This document shows positions 5,105-6,874 of a stretch of 6,874 bases of DNA, piece by piece. Location: the NCBI GenBank assembly GCA_030834835.1, contig JAUQXD010000773.1, forward strand, positions 1 through 6,874, given 5' to 3'. The DNA is from Thermoflexales bacterium (GTDB lineage Bacteria > Chloroflexota > Anaerolineae > Fen-1058). Each line of letters begins with the position of its first letter. Positions within the stretch are counted from its first letter, which is position 1. The notes below the pieces were generated by a model. That model was given only the letters and a program-made list of their open reading frames with translations. It searched no databases and was not told where the DNA came from. Made by a program: the position numbers and the translations under genes.

Positions 5105-5470
5105 ATGACCACCGACTATATCGAACTCCGCCGACATCTGGAAGAACGCCTGACGCAGTTTGGCCGTGAGATGCCCGGCCCCATGGGCGGCTTTGCGCGC
5201 CTGCACAAGAAAGCCGTGGAAGACGGGGCCTTGAGCGCAAAAGTGAAAGAGATGATGGCGCTGGCGGTGAGCATCGCCGTGGGCTGCGAAGGCTGCATCG
5301 CCTACCACACGCACGATGCAATCAAGGCGGGAGCAACGCGTGTTGAGCTGTTGGAGACAATCGGTGTGGGTGTGATGATGGCCGGTGGGCCAGGCACGAT
5401 TTATGCTGCGCATGCCCTGGATGCAGTTGAGCAATTCCTGGCGGAATCATCAGTGACCGGTAATAGTTGA
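5105..5470 (+). CDS. AhpD/carboxymuconolactone decarboxylase-fold protein
   Basis: The 121-residue helical protein carries the AhpD-type active site, K48-E49, then AVGCEGCIAYHTHDAIKAGAT with C61/C64 (CX2C) and H68, and the tail motif ELLETIGVGVMMAGGPGTIYAAHALDA. AhpD-like proteins use this Cys pair with Glu and His for disulfide exchange. The mycobacterial AhpD passes electrons from a dihydrolipoyl protein to a peroxidase. A lipoyl carrier and an OsmC-like protein in the same cluster fit that scheme. The ATG at 5105 has AGGAG at 5096-5100; an in-frame ATG at 5081 lacks a ribosome site and would add eight atypical residues. The terminator upstream suggests a separate promoter or regulated read-through; I see no convincing promoter in 5058-5104. 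The next gene follows after 14 bases. Confidence 0.92.
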   Translation: MTTDYIELRRHLEERLTQFGREMPGPMGGFARLHKKAVEDGALSAKVKEMMALAVSIAVGCEGCIAYHTHDAIKAGATRVELLETIGVGVMMAGGPGTIYAAHALDAVEQFLAESSVTGNS

Positions 5471-5484
5471 GCGAGGGGGAAGTC

Positions 5485-6021
5485 ATGCTGATCGAACACT
5501 ATGATCTCGATGTGTTCACACCGCCGTGCGAGCCAGGCGGCGAAAAGTTTTCGGCCATTGCCCGCCTGACCGTGGACATCTCCGAAGTGCTGCCGTACCT
5601 CAACGCCACACTGCGCGGCGCGATCTATTATCGCGCGGCCAACGCGTTGACGTGGAAGAAAGGCGGGCACAATCTGGCGTTTCATGCCTACCAGATTGCC
5701 ACCGGCAATGTCGAAGACTACGATGCGGCGGTGAAAGAGATCGATGGCTTGATCAAACTCATCAATCGCACGTGGGAGCGCCGCGCCGAAATCACGCCCG
5801 ATTTCGAAACTCGGCAACGCCCGCCGTTGATGACCATTTACAAATTGCTGCCGCAGACGAATTGCAAGCAGTGCGGCGAGCCGACGTGCTATTCGTTTGC
5901 GATCAAGTTGGTGGCGTCGCAGAAGACACTGGCCGAGTGTGCGCCGTTGACTGAGCCGCAGCACGCCGCAAAACTGGCGGCGCTGCAAGCCATCGTGATC
6001 GATGCACCGGCCATCGGGTGA
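5485..6021 (+). CDS. Single-[4Fe-4S] protein with RnfB/AcsC-type Cys motif (copy 1)
   Basis: The 178-residue protein ends with LPQTNCKQCGEPTCYSFA and a fourth Cys, giving CX2CX4CX16C (C127, C130, C135, C152). This is the Fe-S domain found in RnfB and in the corrinoid protein AcsC/CdhE, and it should hold one [4Fe-4S] cluster. The first 120 residues form a domain I do not recognise; it contains P14-C15, K21 and NRTWERRAE (94-102), all shared with the second copy at 6242. The ATG at 5485 is chosen for GAGGGGG upstream (5473-5479) and because it puts all four cluster cysteines at the same residue numbers as in the paralogue; a TTG at 5467 is less likely. It sits 14 bases after the AhpD-like gene and probably shares its mRNA. 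It may transfer electrons or be a scaffold for cofactor assembly; no membrane segment is seen. Confidence 0.88.
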   Translation: MLIEHYDLDVFTPPCEPGGEKFSAIARLTVDISEVLPYLNATLRGAIYYRAANALTWKKGGHNLAFHAYQIATGNVEDYDAAVKEIDGLIKLINRTWERRAEITPDFETRQRPPLMTIYKLLPQTNCKQCGEPTCYSFAIKLVASQKTLAECAPLTEPQHAAKLAALQAIVIDAPAIG

Positions 6022-6032
6022 GGAGTAGCGCG

Positions 6033-6179
6033 ATGAAGAAAGCGATCAGTCTCGTCGTCGAAGACGACGACCTCATTGAATTGATCCGTATCCTGCTGGA
6101 CGATGATGCCGACGGCGCGCTGGCTTTTCTCAAGACACACTTCAAAGGCAAAGCGCGCGATCTGCTGGAAGGCGGTTGA
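6033..6179 (+). CDS. Small acidic protein of 48 residues, function unknown
   Basis: An ATG at 6033 with a strong ribosome site, GAGGAG (6020-6025) overlapping the previous stop codon, opens a 48-codon frame ending at 6179. The product starts MKKAISLVVEDDDLIELIRI and ends KARDLLEGG. It has 11 acidic and 7 basic residues, two Asp clusters (11-13 and 23-25) and alternating Leu/Ile, and it appears to be mostly helical and soluble. No cysteine is present, so it is not a cluster protein itself. Its position between two paralogous Fe-S genes suggests an accessory or adaptor role for them, but this is inference. The good ribosome site, tight spacing and ordinary composition argue that it is a real gene rather than a gap. 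I do not recognise the family. Confidence 0.75.
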   Translation: MKKAISLVVEDDDLIELIRILLDDDADGALAFLKTHFKGKARDLLEGG

Positions 6180-6185
6180 AAAGTG

Positions 6186-6245
6186 ATGATCAATGTGCCC
6201 GGGGCGGGCATCACTCAACTTAGCGGCAATCTCTTTTCCCGATGA
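6186..6245 (+). CDS. Possible 19-codon leader ORF coupled to the second Fe-S gene
   Basis: An ATG at 6186 (or GTG 6183) opens a short frame ending SGNLFSR whose TGA (6243-6245) overlaps the ATG of the next gene in an ATGA arrangement. GGAAGGCGG (6167-6175) lies at a usable distance, whereas the ATG at 6242 itself has no ribosome site. Translation of the short frame could deliver ribosomes to 6242. Chance cannot be excluded, and the peptide shows no recognisable motif. Confidence 0.3.
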   Translation: MINVPGAGITQLSGNLFSR

Positions 6246-6760
6246 CGTATCTCGACGCCATCGCCCTCACGCGCACCTTGCCGTGCCTGGCCGAGCCAGG
6301 CAAGATTATCGTGATCGGCAAGCCGAACCGACTGCTCGACGAGGTTATGCCGTATCTCGCCACCCTGCCCGGCATCCTCGCCTACAACCCCGAGGCATGC
6401 ACGCTGACGTTTCGTCGTCCCGTGGGTTTCATGACATTGTATGCAGATCGCGTGTATATTACACAGCTCAAGAGCGCGGACGAAGGACTAGAGTTGCTGG
6501 CCGCACTCACAGAAGCTATCAACGCGACGTGGGATCATCGGGCGGAACTCGTCGCCGTGACGGTCGGCCGCCGCGCACCGCGTCCGCTCGATGTGTGGAC
6601 GCTGCTGCCGCAGACGAATTGCAAGCAATGCGGCGAAGCAACGTGCATGGCCTTCGCCGTGGGTCTGCTGCAACACAAGCGTACCGTGATCGAATGTCCA
6701 CCGCTGCACGCCGACATCGCCTTGACGGATCGACGGGCAACTTTGGAGGCGATGTTTTGA
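6242..6760 (+). CDS. Single-[4Fe-4S] protein with RnfB/AcsC-type Cys motif (copy 2)
   Basis: The 172-residue protein is a full-length paralogue of the one at 5485. C127, C130, C135 and C152 form the same CX2CX4CX16C motif at identical residue numbers, and P14-C15, K21 and NATWDHRAE (94-102) also align, with no gap needed in the region compared (93-152). Outside the motif the sequence has diverged widely, so the two are probably subunits or successive partners rather than redundant copies. It should bind one [4Fe-4S] cluster; the N-terminal domain is unrecognised. The start at 6242 lacks a visible ribosome site but is supported by the alignment to the paralogue and by possible coupling to a short upstream ORF. 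A longer overlapping frame beginning at 6193 loses the Fe-S motif and is not the gene. The following gene starts 13 bases downstream. Confidence 0.88.
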   Translation: MTYLDAIALTRTLPCLAEPGKIIVIGKPNRLLDEVMPYLATLPGILAYNPEACTLTFRRPVGFMTLYADRVYITQLKSADEGLELLAALTEAINATWDHRAELVAVTVGRRAPRPLDVWTLLPQTNCKQCGEATCMAFAVGLLQHKRTVIECPPLHADIALTDRRATLEAMF

Positions 6761-6773
6761 AAGGCAGGAAACG

Positions 6774-6874
6774 ATGAGTACTTTAACGGGAACGGCACTT
6801 GACAAGGCCCAACAAATTCTCGGAACGGAATGCAGCCCGATCGGCTTGATGGCCTCCCCGGAGGGCTATCCGCA
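6774..6874 (+). CDS. N-terminus of a gene running off the window, possibly a debranching-type glycosidase
   Basis: Thirty-three codons are visible from the ATG at 6774, preceded by AAGGCAGGA (6761-6769). The end reads CSPIGLMASPEGYP. I recall a similar ASPxGYP segment, usually continued by a WARD motif, near the start of bacterial glycogen-debranching-like glycosidases with an (alpha/alpha)6 barrel, but the diagnostic part lies beyond the window. If correct, carbohydrate breakdown would be next to the redox cluster. The short gap to the Fe-S gene suggests co-transcription. That a gene starts here is fairly sure; its identity is tentative. Confidence 0.5.
   Translation, partial: MSTLTGTALDKAQQILGTECSPIGLMASPEGYP

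Noticed and set aside
5401..5988. A 195-codon minus-strand frame opposite the first Fe-S gene
   Set aside because: Shadow of a well-supported gene in GC-rich DNA; its composition is Arg/Gln-rich, with no ribosome site or motif.
6193..6777. A 194-codon + strand frame, longer than the overlapping Fe-S gene
   Set aside because: It is Arg-rich and shows no domain, while the overlapping frame from 6242 has the complete Fe-S motif and aligns with the paralogue at 5485.
1..6874. tRNA, rRNA, transposase or integrase genes
   Set aside because: No cloverleaf, rRNA-like segment or recombinase motif was seen in the frames examined.

Overview
The window is a compact, GC-rich bacterial segment in which every supported gene lies on the + strand. 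It has a truncated ferredoxin-type gene at the left edge, ten complete genes plus one possible leader ORF, and the first codons of another gene at the right edge. Codon use, GTG starts and clear Shine-Dalgarno sites indicate a bacterium. The gene set (DGC-domain proteins, an AbrB-headed radical SAM/SPASM enzyme, RnfB-like Fe-S proteins) suggests an anaerobic or facultative lineage, perhaps Chloroflexota. That placement is an inference from gene content and cannot be proved here.

Layout. 1-774: C-terminal part of a two-[4Fe-4S] ferredoxin-like protein. 775-876: intergenic control region with a 10-bp hairpin, a candidate promoter and a palindromic operator. 877-1236: ArsR-family repressor with a Cys-x-Cys sensor motif. 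1288-3356: tightly packed genes for a GcvH-like lipoyl carrier, two DGC-domain (zinc-binding-type) proteins and an OsmC-like protein, with three stop/start overlaps. 3378-4643: radical SAM/SPASM enzyme with an N-terminal AbrB-like domain. 4731-4976: small thioredoxin-fold protein. 5105-5470: AhpD-like CxxC protein. 5485-6760: two collinear paralogues carrying a single RnfB/AcsC-type [4Fe-4S] motif, with a 48-residue acidic protein between them. From 6774: start of a gene that may encode a glycosidase-like protein.

How the genes may work together. The ArsR operator upstream of arsR has a close copy, in reverse orientation (14 of 18 positions), just before the lipoyl-carrier gene, so one repressor probably controls both itself and the cluster. 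The cluster combines a lipoyl carrier, an OsmC-like protein and an AhpD-like protein; relatives of the last two are known to take electrons from dihydrolipoyl proteins. With the thioredoxin-like protein, the DGC proteins, the Fe-S proteins and a radical SAM maturase-like enzyme, this looks like a dedicated thiol/lipoyl redox and Fe-S or metal-cofactor maturation module. The substrate is not visible; a partner oxidoreductase, possibly a tungsten enzyme, may lie outside the window.

Structured non-coding DNA separates the blocks: a G/C-rich repeat read through as the tail of the first DGC gene, a heptad-built perfect 20-bp inverted repeat after the radical SAM gene, and a terminator interlocked with a second 10-bp pairing after the thioredoxin gene.
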